This document shows, piece by piece, positions 1 through 9,648 of a stretch of 64,000 nucleotides of DNA. The stretch comes from Cepaea nemoralis (taxonomy: Eukaryota; Mollusca; Gastropoda; Stylommatophora; Helicidae), in the NCBI GenBank assembly GCA_014155875.1, contig JACEFZ010014552.1, positions 51,001 to 115,000 on the forward strand, written 5' to 3'. The notes beneath the pieces were generated by a model that saw only the letters and a list, made by a program, of their open reading frames with translations, was not told the origin of the DNA and made no database searches. A program made the translations under genes and the position numbers. Positions within the stretch are counted from its first letter, which is position 1. Each line of letters starts with the position of its first letter.

Positions 1-1927
1 AAAGCGACAGAAGGATAAGATATGACATGTTCTGGTATGACGAAATTGAGGGAAATAAAATCGGGATTAATTCACGTCGTTACAGAACCAAGTAGAGAAA
101 AGACATAGTCGCCTACGCTACTCATGGTTTAGAGCAGTGGTTCTCAACCTTTTATTAGCCATATGTTCAGAATGTCATTCAGGCCCCCCCCCCCCCCCGC
201 CCCCCTTTTCGTATTTCCTCCCTATAAATTCCCCCCTCCCGCCCCTACACAGTATACGTAAAAATGGCAGCTAACTTTAATAACACATAAAAGAACAGTC
301 GTGACGTCTACATAAAACATGATTTGCTGATATACTTACGTTATAAAACGAATTTCAATAGGGCGAGAAGTGCAGAATCGTAAAATAGGGAGGGAAAAAC
401 ACTATCAAGTAATCGGTTCTTGTATTAACGCGATTTTGAAACAATCTTAATTTCCCTCTCTTCCCCCCCCCCCCCCCCCCCCGGGAAAACCCTAAAATTC
501 CCCCTGAAGGGGGAAGGAGAATTCCCCACCGGTTGAGAAAAACTGGTTTAGAGAATAGTGAGACATATACAGTTGGAAACCAGCAGCGGGTGATTTGGAA
601 GCAGACGGCTGCGTTATTTTCAATAGTATGTGTCGTTAATGTTTCCACTTCTACATCACCGATTTGTGGAAATGAAACTATAAACAAGTTGTTTCTGCAA
701 TTCCGTGTACACTAACGAAAACAACAAGGGACTCCCAACTAAGAATCAAAACACCATGTTTATGAGAAGTAAGGCACTTACCAACAGCTATTACTATATC
801 ACTCATCTATGTTGATCTACTCTTCTGTATTCAGACATTTTTCCTCGTTGCCATTAAAGAGTCGCTTAAGAAAACAAAAAGAAGCATTAAAGAGTAATTG
901 GACACACGTTTCTAAGGAAATTGATAGTTCGCATAATGAATTACCCACAAGAATGCTTAACTTATTTGAGAATATAATCATTGACAAGTTCTCCTGTATT
1001 GTTGTTATATTTTATAAAACGGAGGTCAGTAGTCTGGGCACGCAACCTTTCTGACCTCAATGTAAGCCACGCAGAAATATGAAACCATTCTGTTGACGAT
1101 TTAAGCTGCTTTTTCAAACGCAGTTGCCGAGAAAGAGAAGAATAGAGAATAATGCTCGCATAAAGTGCTGCTTTTCACCGCTGGGGGGTAGACGACACAC
1201 AAAAAGGAGTTTGTGAAAAAAAAAACTTGACAGCGTTAACAGTACGTACAAGTACAACAGGTATAATGTGTGATAGTTGATAAAGTGTAACTAACATTTC
1301 TACTGAGACTTCCTAGCCACCATTTGACACTTGTTATTGAAAACTGTTAGTGTACAATGGCGCTTGGTCTCTTTGAAAAGTGAATTGTGTCCGCAAATTC
1401 CTAGACATTTTCCATAAGTAATAACCCGTCGCGGGGGAAAACATTTTAAATGTGAATATTTGATATAGGCGATATCATGTTCAACTTCATGGATTATAGA
1501 TAGAATATATTATTTCAGGAGCCGCAGTGTTATGGTGGTTAGTATACATGCCTATACAGACAGTGGGCACTGTCATTGGCAGAATTATGTTTTCTCACCA
1601 GGAAGGCGCTGAGATGCTAAAACGTGTACCGGGTCATTTTCAGAATGTTCTGGGGCTGGTAAGTGACATTCCACCTCCTTAAATCGAGGTCTATAATATG
1701 TGAGGGCTTACCACTCCACGAACAGGCAGTATATGCCCTTTGGCACAGGAGATTCATCTTTATATTATTATTTCGTGTAATGGATTTTCCATGCTTATTT
1801 GTGTCTTTGGTGCAATTGCTATACATGTAATGCTCCCCACGTTTTGGTGTGGTGATTTATCTTTTCTATGGCATATTGTGTAGGCTTATTTACATATTAT
1901 TTCTGCTTTTCAACACACACAGCATAG

Positions 1928-1928
<1 letters not shown>
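1..1928. other. Unclassified non-coding sequence with poly-C tracts
   Basis: I see no recognisable gene or element here. Short open frames (for example at 355-687 and 809-1054) have no domain I know and look like chance. Poly-C runs lie at 183-198 and 463-482. A T/G-rich stretch near 1528-1565 faintly resembles a tRNA A-box but has no matching B-box, so I do not call a SINE. Confidence 0.5.
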
Positions 1929-1986
<58 letters not shown>

Positions 1987-2100
1987 ACACACATACACAC
2001 ATGTCGTTCGGTTAAGAAAATAATGACAAACCATTGAGATACTAATCGGGAAATTGCCTAGCAAATCACAATCAGCCAAGAGGAACAGGGAGTGATTGCG

Positions 2101-2156
<56 letters not shown>
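1929..2156. repeat. Two (AC)n microsatellites
   Basis: Long uninterrupted CA dinucleotide runs lie at about 1929-1980, continuing impure to about 2001, and again at 2101-2155. About 100 bp of unique sequence separates them. The open frames that cross them (Thr/His or Val/Cys repeats) are artefacts of the dinucleotide. Confidence 0.95.
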
Positions 2157-2157
<1 letters not shown>

Positions 2158-2285
2158 CGCGTGCGCATAAGAAATATAAGTAGAAAGTAGAAATAGGGTA
2201 TGAACAATGTGCGTTTGTGGAAGGCAATAGCACATATCAAATGCCGTATGGTTGCTGAGAGCGTTAACAAAGCGCTTGATATTAG

Positions 2286-2470
2286 TAAACGAAGCTCTAC
2301 ATTTTTGTTTCATTGACTATACAAAGGCTTTCGACAGAGGTATATACTTGCAGATCTATAAAGTAACGAAAAGACCTTAGACTTGTAAAGAACATATATT
2401 GGAAACAACAAGCTGCCATAAAACGTGATGATGATGTAGGTCAATACCAACCAATCAAAAGAGGTGTTTA
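2286..2470 (+). pseudogene. LINE family B reverse transcriptase fragment
   Basis: Conceptual translation, with a frame change, gives a motif-A block resembling CFIDYTKAFDR, then a block like VKNIYWKQQAA and a QYQPIKRGV block. The same blocks occur in the same order in the better-preserved minus-strand copy at 28187-28687, so this is the same non-LTR retrotransposon family. Motif A holds the first catalytic Asp of reverse transcriptase. The fragment stops abruptly after RGV. The next conserved block of the family reappears at 3745 on the same strand, so one copy may have been split by the sequence at 2471-3744. Confidence 0.75.
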
Positions 2471-3019
2471 CTTGGAAATCTGAATTAAACTTAGCACCAA
2501 ATTTAGTATATTCACTTCTAAAGTTAAATCAGTACTACTTTATTGGTTAGAAATATAGATGACAATTAGTTTAGTTTAGTTTAGTCGATGTATCAACATC
2601 ACGGCACACGGGTGCAACCCATAAGTGCTCCGTTCTCCTCCTAACTCAATCCTGAGTCTGGAGAAACTCAGCTCAGTGCACGAACTCCGTAGCACCGGCG
2701 AGGATCCTGAAATACTTTTGGGTAGATTTTTAACTGGAAATTTGCCCGGGCAGCGCCGTTAGGCTACTCTTTTTCGATTTCCAACTGCCAAGGCATTTTT
2801 TACGTGCGTAACAATACACACGGGCGTCCGATCTCACTACCCAGAGACCAGGGGAAATTTATTACTAGAAGTCCACGAGAAAAAATCCCGACATCACCGG
2901 GGCATGAATCCTGGACCTCCAGCACTCGAGACGGACACCATACCATGTCAATTAACAGAATTACAAATAACCACAAACATTCACTAATTAGTGGTTTCGC
3001 AAATTAGAAGGAATAAACT
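2471..3019. repeat. Unclassified interspersed sequence with (TTTAG) repeats
   Basis: A short TTTAG pentamer run (2568-2585) is followed by about 400 bp that is more GC-balanced than its surroundings and has no open frame of note. It may be an unclassified SINE or a 3' UTR of an element. It lies inside what looks like an interrupted LINE B copy. I could not identify ends or target duplications. Confidence 0.35.
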
Positions 3020-3345
3020 AGTCTGACAGAGTTGCCAATCACGGACAGAACTAGACAAATACCATTGAGCAAGAGGTGAAGAAAAGACACTGACAATGGA
3101 CAGGATATGCTTTCAGAAAACCTGAGAATAGTTAATTAGAAAGGCCTTTGTCTGGAATCCACAGGAAAAAAGAAATAGACGAAGACATAAAACACTGGGA
3201 AAGAGAAATAGAAACAGAAATGTATAATTTGGGGAGGACATGAACGGAGAAGACTGGGATAGCTAAGAATAGGGGGTCTGGTGTGAGCTGGTTGACAGCC
3301 TATGCTTTAACAAAGATAAAGGGTCAATGAAGAAGAAGATAAATG
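3020..3345 (+). pseudogene. LINE family D 3' end (C-terminal RT-associated region)
   Basis: Translation with frame changes gives blocks like WTGYAFRKPENS, KALSWNPQ and GKEIETEMY, then LGRT and NRGSGVSW. These match the generic C-terminal tail of a widespread animal non-LTR retrotransposon (a helix region of the type WIGHTLRK...NPQGKR). It ends near a GAAGAAGAAG tail. It is short, 5'-truncated and full of stops, so it is only a relic. The family identification is from memory of the motif order. Confidence 0.6.
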
Positions 3346-3744
3346 TGCGACAGGAATTATTAATGTCTTCAGAGAAATGTTTCCTGAATAGTACGTATTA
3401 TTCGGATTTCAGAAGATATAGGAGTAATCGCTATCGGAGGGCATAAAATCGAACGAACGAACTTTATTTTCAAAAAGTCACAAAATGGCCACGCAAGCCC
3501 GTTTTACATTCGGCCCTTCCAATCACTCACCTTTCGTGTATCAATGATCTATTGTGGATGCTACATTCACATAGGGGAATACACATTGTCAAATAAACGT
3601 TCTGAACATAAACAATGCATATTATCATGTTATGAGACAGACAGGTAGCCAGACACACATACAAACGCACTTCCATTAAAACATACATACATACCTGCAT
3701 ACATACATCATTTACAAAATCTCTAACACCAACACTAAGATATG

Positions 3745-4195
3745 CCAATAATCCAGTGTTGACCACAAACAATGAACAGGATCTGCAGTATTTGCTAGAT
3801 GCAGTTATCGTACATAGTAAGCAGCTGCGATTGGAATTCAATAGAAAGAAAACAGAAATGATGATCTCCAAGAAGACAGAAATATCACAAAGGAAAATTC
3901 GAGTAAACTGGAACATTCTTAAACACGTGAATCAGTACAATTATCATGGAATAGTTATATTATCTGGTGGAAGATGTTTTGTAGAAATTAGAACATGAAT
4001 CACCATGATAAAGGTAACTAAACATGGCTGGAGAAATGTGGTCTCTGCGTAAAATATAAAGAATACTATGAATAAATGGAAAAGAACAAAGGAGACAGTC
4101 CTTCAAGAAACTACTGAAAACAGGAAAATGATTCGGAAATTAAGACGTAGGCAATCAAAATTATTTGGGCACATTATGAGGAAAAATAAAAGTTA
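3745..4195 (+). pseudogene. LINE family B C-terminal relic
   Basis: The frame at 3756-3998 and its broken continuation carry the family B blocks NEQDLQYLLDAV, KKTEMMISKKTE and HVNQYNYHG, then ETVLQETTENRKMIRKLRRR and LFGHIMRK. The same blocks occur on the minus strand at 4208-4585, 27490-27978 and 56324-56940. The region is the thumb or connection part downstream of the RT active site. Several stops and a frame change make it non-functional. It runs directly into an inverted copy of the same family. Confidence 0.8.
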
Positions 4196-4735
4196 ACCAT
4201 CCATCCATCATGTGCGATGCCGGAAAGCGTGGGCGGTCATGACTCGCCATTTCACTCGATCACCAGAGTTGTGGATCAGCTCAGTGTTCCTGTCTCGACT
4301 ATGCCATGTGGCCAATCCATCCAGGTATTTACTTATCGGTCTTCCCCTTGGTCTGTTCCCTTCGATCTTGCCAGTTGTCACCAAGTTCTCCAATTCATTT
4401 CTTCTCATAACATGTCCAAAAAATTTTGACTGTCTACGTCTAATTTCTCTTATCGATTTACGATTTTCATTTGTTTCCTGTAGTACTTGGTCATTTGTTT
4501 TTCTGTCTGTCCATGGAATTCTTTGCATTCTTCTCAGAAACCACATTTCTACAGCCATCAGATGTATTTCAGCTTGACTGCTCATTGTCTAAGTTTCACA
4601 TCCATACAAAAGTACAGGCTCTATGTACTCAACACTCGTTTCAGTTGACATCATTTTATTGGTGAGTATGTTTTTCATATTGCTAAAGGCTACATTCGCC
4701 ATGGCGAATCTTGTTCTAATCTCTTAAAAAAGAAA
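4196..4735 (-). pseudogene. LINE family B 3' end, 5'-truncated copy
   Basis: Reading minus, a frame at 4585-4208 contains EMWFLRRMQRIPWTDRK, NDQVLQETNENRK, IRRRQSKFFGHVMRRNE and VTTGKIEGNRPRGRP, and ends HAFRHRT. This is the recognisable C-terminus of a non-LTR retrotransposon polyprotein. After the stop comes a short tail of GGAT-type repeats (plus-strand CCATCCATCCAT at 4198-4209), typical of short-tandem-repeat 3' ends. The copy is truncated upstream near 4700-4735, next to an A-rich slip and a partial duplication of the segment TTCTTGTTCTAATCTCT. Confidence 0.85.
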
Positions 4736-4859
4736 AAAAAAAAGATTCTTGTTCTAATCTCTTCAAGGCATCTTGAACACTTAGTGAAAACTGGCAATAT
4801 TGATGCGGAAATAATAACGGGAAGGCAAAGACATAAATACCCCAATACCCCTGCATGGT

Positions 4860-4985
4860 ATGGTACAGCATGACAAGGCATAATCGTGACAAAGGCACAG
4901 ACCATATACAATATATCCACGACTCTAATGATCATGTGAAATGGCAAGGCATAACGTTTTTCGGCATGGCACAAGATATATATAT
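4860..4985 (+). pseudogene. Small LINE family B 3' end fragment
   Basis: Translation on plus gives IHDSNDHVKWQG followed by a FGMAQ block. This mirrors the family B terminal sequence IHDSGDRVKW...FRHGT seen in the other copies. The fragment covers only the last 40 or so codons and is followed by a TA dinucleotide run (4977-4991). Confidence 0.65.
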
Positions 4986-5009
4986 ATATATAGGTTGTAG
5001 TTATTATTA

Positions 5010-5080
5010 TACCTTTGTGAAGCACTATGTCACAAACTATCCTCGGTCAAGACGGCAATGTGCCAGTGCTTGAAATGCAA
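5010..5080 (+). mobile_element. LINE family A 3' terminal fragment
   Basis: The segment ending GACGGCAATGTGCCAGTG matches, with changes, the terminal 60 bp of the family A copies that end at 12214 (plus), 33570 (minus) and 35042 (minus). It is only the last part of the 3' UTR. Confidence 0.6.
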
Positions 5081-5462
5081 TGAATATAACATAAAATAAT
5101 ACAAACCACAAATACAATACATGTACACATTATGGTCACAAACTGTGTTTAAATGCAAGAATAGTGTTAGTTTCAGAGTACGTGCTGCTTGCTTATGTAT
5201 GGGTGTGTGTGTATGTATGTGTGTCAAAGGACTCTTAATAATAACAACAGTGAATCAGAACCGTAAACAATAAAGTCAAAATCATTGCCCATCGTTGGCG
5301 TCTTGAGCAAGCAAAGAGCCATAGAGACATTGCGTACTTTAAATCTGTTGAATGAAGGAGATACTGACAGCGTTCAAGTTTCTTAATTGCCTCATTTGCA
5401 ACGTACGCATGTGTGAACATGAAGTAGCGGGATAATACACAACGAAATATACTTTATTATTA
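5081..5462. other. Unclassified sequence
   Basis: I recognise nothing here. There is a TGTG/TATG-rich stretch at about 5195-5225, and the short frames on both strands have no known domain. Confidence 0.4.
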
Positions 5463-6173
5463 GCGGGAGTGTACATAGAATACCCAAATAATACTAGAGA
5501 CACGGCCAGAATTCCAACAGGAAAGTACTGCCATAACTATGATGCTGAAATTGAGGCAATCAAGATAGCCACAGAGAAATTACAAAATACCAGCCATGGT
5601 ACACAACCTGTGGTGATATTGACAGATGCAAAATCCGTAATAGAGGCGCTCCTGTCTGGGAAATTGCCAGTTCTGAGGACACTACTCTCTGAACTTAGCA
5701 GTCAGCATAAGATCACCATACAATGGATACCATCCCACTGTGGAGTCCCCGGAAACGACAGAGCTGATCAATTGGCTAAGGAAGGAGCAAAAGAAGAACA
5801 ACCTGATGTGCCTATTACATACCACCAAAAGAAAAGAATGATCAAATCAGTCAGAAGGCCACCAAATCTTACTCAAGACGACTACCACGTTATGGACAGA
5901 CCAGAACAGGTCATTCTTCTGCGCCTCAGAACAGGACACAATAGATTACGCAACCACATGTATACAAAATTCAAGATTGGTGACTCATCCATGTGCACAT
6001 GTGGTTTGGCGTTGCAGACAGCAGAGCACATACTCCAGGATTGCCCAAACTACAACATATCCAGGCGAACCTTCTGGCCTAGAGAGACAACAGTGGAAGA
6101 TAAACTCTATGGACCGCTGAATGAACTAAAAAAGACTGTTGGATTCATACAAGAGACAACATTGCAGTTATAG
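5463..6173 (+). pseudogene. RNase H domain and C-terminus of a non-LTR retrotransposon
   Basis: A 234-residue open frame (from 5469) carries a type I RNase H fold of the kind found at the end of Jockey/I-type LINE polyproteins. Acidic residues are at Glu27/Glu29 in DAEIEAI and Asp53 in LTDAKSV, with His90 and Asp100 in PSHCGVPGNDRAD. The N-terminal strand with the first catalytic Asp (usually TDGS) is missing, so the frame starts inside the domain. After it comes a Cys-Cys-His-Cys knuckle (CTCG...TAEHILQDCP, about residues 175-195), common at the end of these proteins. RNase H would remove the RNA strand after reverse transcription. No RT domain is upstream, so this is a 5'-truncated and probably dead copy, though the remaining frame is unbroken. 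Confidence 0.9.
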
Positions 6174-6840
6174 GCTTATTTCAGGCGAACGAAAGAAGAA
6201 GAATTCAAATAAATACGCAATACATAATAAACAAAAGAAGCAATGACGCAAAGTTACTGGTCAACTCCAGAAACAGCTACGTTACTTCAGAGGACACTGG
6301 CTCACCTAAAAACCAGAATATGTGGGTTAAAAGCAAACAACAGATGCCTGGCTTGTTCGAAACCGACTTACAACTGTTAATATATATAAACCGGAATCTT
6401 CACTGTTTCAAAGCCGTGAACCGATTATGTCAGTGTCAAGGCCGGGTTGTGCACTTATTTATGTGAGAATTGCCGTGTAATAAGCCCACATGAAAGCGGC
6501 CGAAGTATGTGTGAACAAGAAGTTACGGTGACATAATATATCTGCTTTTGATAGACTTCTCGTCGCGGCGATACTGCCCTGTAATCTATGTTGAGTCTGA
6601 ACACAAATGTTCGTGCTGAATATACATATGTGGATCTGTGTTGTGTTTTACACCTGCAGTAACAGTGGTAAGTGAAACATATAGATTTATATTTTCCAAT
6701 GAGAGCAGAATGTTGTAAACTTATTAAGTCCAAATGAATCGACTTGCTGAAGAAAACATGATTTGTATTGTAGACTGTCGAATATCTGGTCTAGCTTCAC
6801 ATCAATAATATGACATAACATAACATAATATTTAAAAAGT
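6174..6840. other. Unclassified sequence downstream of the RNase H relic
   Basis: The first about 70 bp may be the LINE's 3' UTR. I recognise nothing in the rest. The minus-strand frame at 6455-6733 has no known domain. Confidence 0.4.
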
Positions 6841-6963
6841 GTTTGCATATCCTTTACATGTCGTAGCAGTCTACCCCAGAATTTGTTGGCTGTTCGTGAT
6901 TCTTGGGCAAGTTTACGTTCAGTAATTTGCCGTTCCTTTCTCTACGACCGGTACCCATACTAT
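6841..6963 (-). repeat. Dispersed repeat of about 120 bp, copy a
   Basis: On the minus strand this reads from GTATGGGTACCGG through AACGGCAAATTACTGAACG to GGATATGCAAACACTT. The same sequence, diverged, is found at 17697-17820 on plus, in two shortened copies at 7142-7250 and 7437-7545 on minus, and partly at 26713-26785 on plus. No coding function is apparent. Confidence 0.7.
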
Positions 6964-7059
6964 TTAATTTTTTTTTCTTTTTAAACGTAAGGCGTAATAT
7001 AATATAACATTAAAAGAATAACGCTACATATAATATATCATTACATATCATGACATTAA

Positions 7060-7700
7060 TATAACATGACATAACAACCTAACATAACATAACAATATAA
7101 TATAATAAAATATAATATAATATAATATAATATAATATTTCAAAAGTTAGTTGCATATCTTTTACAGGACGTCGCAGTCAACAGAAGCATAATAATTTAA
7201 TAATATTACGTTCAGTTCTCCATTGCTTTCTAAACGACCGGCATTCATACCATTTCGCAAAAACACAAAGCAAGGCGGTCTGCTGCCAAATCGAATGTAA
7301 TATAATATAATATAATATAATATAACGCAACACAACACAATACAATATAATATAATATAATATAATATAATATAATATAATATAATATAAATAATATAAT
7401 ATAATATAATATAATATAAATAACATAATATTTCAAAAGTTAGTTGCATATATTTTACAGGACGTCGCAGTCAACAGAAGCATAATAATTTAATAATATT
7501 ACGTTCATTTCTCCATTGCTTTCTGAACGACCGGCACTCATACCATTTCTCAATAACACAAAGCAAGGCGGTCTGCTGCCAAATCGAATATAATATAATA
7601 TAATATAATATAATATAACGCAACACAATATAATATAATATAATATAATATAATATAATATAATATAATATAATATAATAAATAATATAATATATATAAT
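7060..7700. repeat. Tandem duplication with (TATAA)n microsatellites
   Basis: Two copies of a segment of about 290 bp lie side by side (about 7138-7430 and 7433-7690). Each has a copy of the 120-bp dispersed repeat at its left and a long TAATA/TATAA pentamer run at its right. They differ by a few substitutions and by microsatellite length. A further TAATA run lies at 7085-7138. The Tyr/Ile/Leu-rich minus-strand frames here are translations of the pentamer. Confidence 0.85.
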
Positions 7701-9648
7701 ATTGTAGTATATGGAGGAAACAACCAAAAGAAACATGAATTAGGAACAGGATTTGTCATAAAAAAGAGTTATAAGGGACCGTTCTAAACTTTAAAGCTGT
7801 TAATGACAGGATTAGTAAATTACTGATAAAAGGTAAATGGAAAAATATAATGATGATTAATGTACATGTACCTACTGAAGAGAAAGAAGATGATATTAAA
7901 GAAGACTTTTATAATGACCTGGAAGATGTCATAGAAGAAATCCCCAAACAGGACATCCTGATTATGCTGGGAGACTTCAAGAATACAATTCAAACTACCG
8001 CAGAAGAATGTCTCGGTGTGTTAATCACGCATAAAAAGAACAGATGGTTCAATCAAAAATGTGAAGAAGCAGTCATTAGGAAAAAGAACTCCAGACAGTT
8101 ATGGTTAAATGACATCAGCAACATTCAAAATGAAGAGCAATATAGAACTGAATGTAAAGAGAATACAAAAATAGTTCGGCAGCAGAAACGAGAATATATG
8201 AGCAATATAATCAAAGATAAAGAAACTAATCACCAGAAAAACGTATTCAGAAAGTTTTTTTTAAAGAACTGAAGTCAATGAAACGAGGGCACCAACACAA
8301 CACATATGGTTTAAAAGGCAAAAAAGGGAGTATATATATATAATAAATACCAATGAGGAAATGTGTAAGACATGGAAAGAATACTTTGTTGAATTACTAA
8401 ATTGTGAAGCTCCAAGTAACACTTTCCCACAGGAAGAGGTTCTAACGTGTAAACCACACATTCAAGAACCTGCTATTGAAGAAATCCGATATGTAATAAC
8501 ACGATTTAAAACCATTAAGGCAACAGGGACTGATGGAATTACTGCTGAATTTATAAAGGCATGCGGCCATGCATTACATCTGAAGCTATAAGAACTAATA
8601 ATAAACATCTGGAGGACAGGAGAATTACCCCATGACTGGAAAGAGTCATTATTGATACCTATCTTTAAGAAAGGAGACAAGTTCCAATGTGAAAATTATA
8701 GAGGAATATCACTACTGTCCACAAGCTATAAGATACTATCCGCGGTATTACTAAATAGACTAAAACCATATTCAGAAGACATATTAGGTGACTACCAGGC
8801 GGGTTTTAGACAAAACAGATCAACAATAGATCAGATATTTATCTTACGACAAATAGCCGAGAACAATTGGGAATATAAAAGAGATCTCCATAACATTTTT
8901 GTGGATTTTAAAAAGGCTTATGATAGTGTCCATAGGAATAGTCTATGGAATGCTATGCAGGAATTTGGAATACCAAGGAAGTTAATCAACATGACCAGAC
9001 TATGCATGGAAGATACTTATAATATAGTAACATATAAAGGCAGGAAATCAGACCCTTTCCAAATAACATCTGGCTTGAAACAGGGTGATGCACTATCGCT
9101 GCTCCTTTTCAATCTGGCTCTAGAGAAAGTTATAAGGTAGGTAAAGGAGGAATGTGCTATTGGAGGAACATCCAGACTGCTTGGTTATGCAAATGATATA
9201 GATATTATAGGGGAAATGAACAAAAGACATTGGAAAATATTGACTCACTTAAAGGAAAAAGCTCAACAAATGGGGCTGGTTATAACCAAGATAAGACAGA
9301 ATATATGGTAATTTCAAGAGAAGGAACGGCTAAAACTCTGGCCACATACAAATAGATAATATGACCATTAAAAGAACGGAAACATACAAATACCTGGGTA
9401 CAATCTTCAACTGCTCCAACATAATAAGGGAAGAAATACAAGCTAGAATCAACTCTGGAAATAAGATATACTATGCACTACAACATCTGCTAAAATCAAA
9501 TGCGCTATCTCGTAACACCAAGATCACAATATACAAAACACTGATTAGACCAGTTTGTGCTGTATGGCTCTGAAACCTGGAGTACACTAAAGGAGAAGAA
9601 GCCTTGTTACAAACCTTTGAGAACAAAGGTCTTAAGACGCATGTTTGG
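7701..9648 (+). pseudogene. LINE family C, endonuclease and reverse transcriptase relic
   Basis: The 5' part (7705-8000) translates to the C-terminal half of an AP-type endonuclease: GTGFVIKKSYKGPF, then NVHVPTEEKEDD and IPKQDILIMLGDF. It is followed by a linker and an RT domain in pieces: IRYVITRFKTIKATGTDGI (8490-8550), LLIPIFKKGDKFQCENYRGI, the motif A block FVDFKKAYDSVH, and SGLKQGDALSLLLFNLALEKV. The active-site box at 9187 reads YAND instead of YADD, so a catalytic Asp is lost. Stops at 8588-8590 and 9138-9140 also break the frame. The C-terminal part (9361-9640) has ETYKYLGTIF and LYGSETWSTLKEK and runs to LRRMFGPK, where family A sequence begins. A dead element, evidently cut by a later insertion. 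Confidence 0.85.

Noticed and set aside
1528..1570. A tRNA-like SINE head
   Set aside because: Only a weak A-box-like sequence is seen and no B-box at the right distance.
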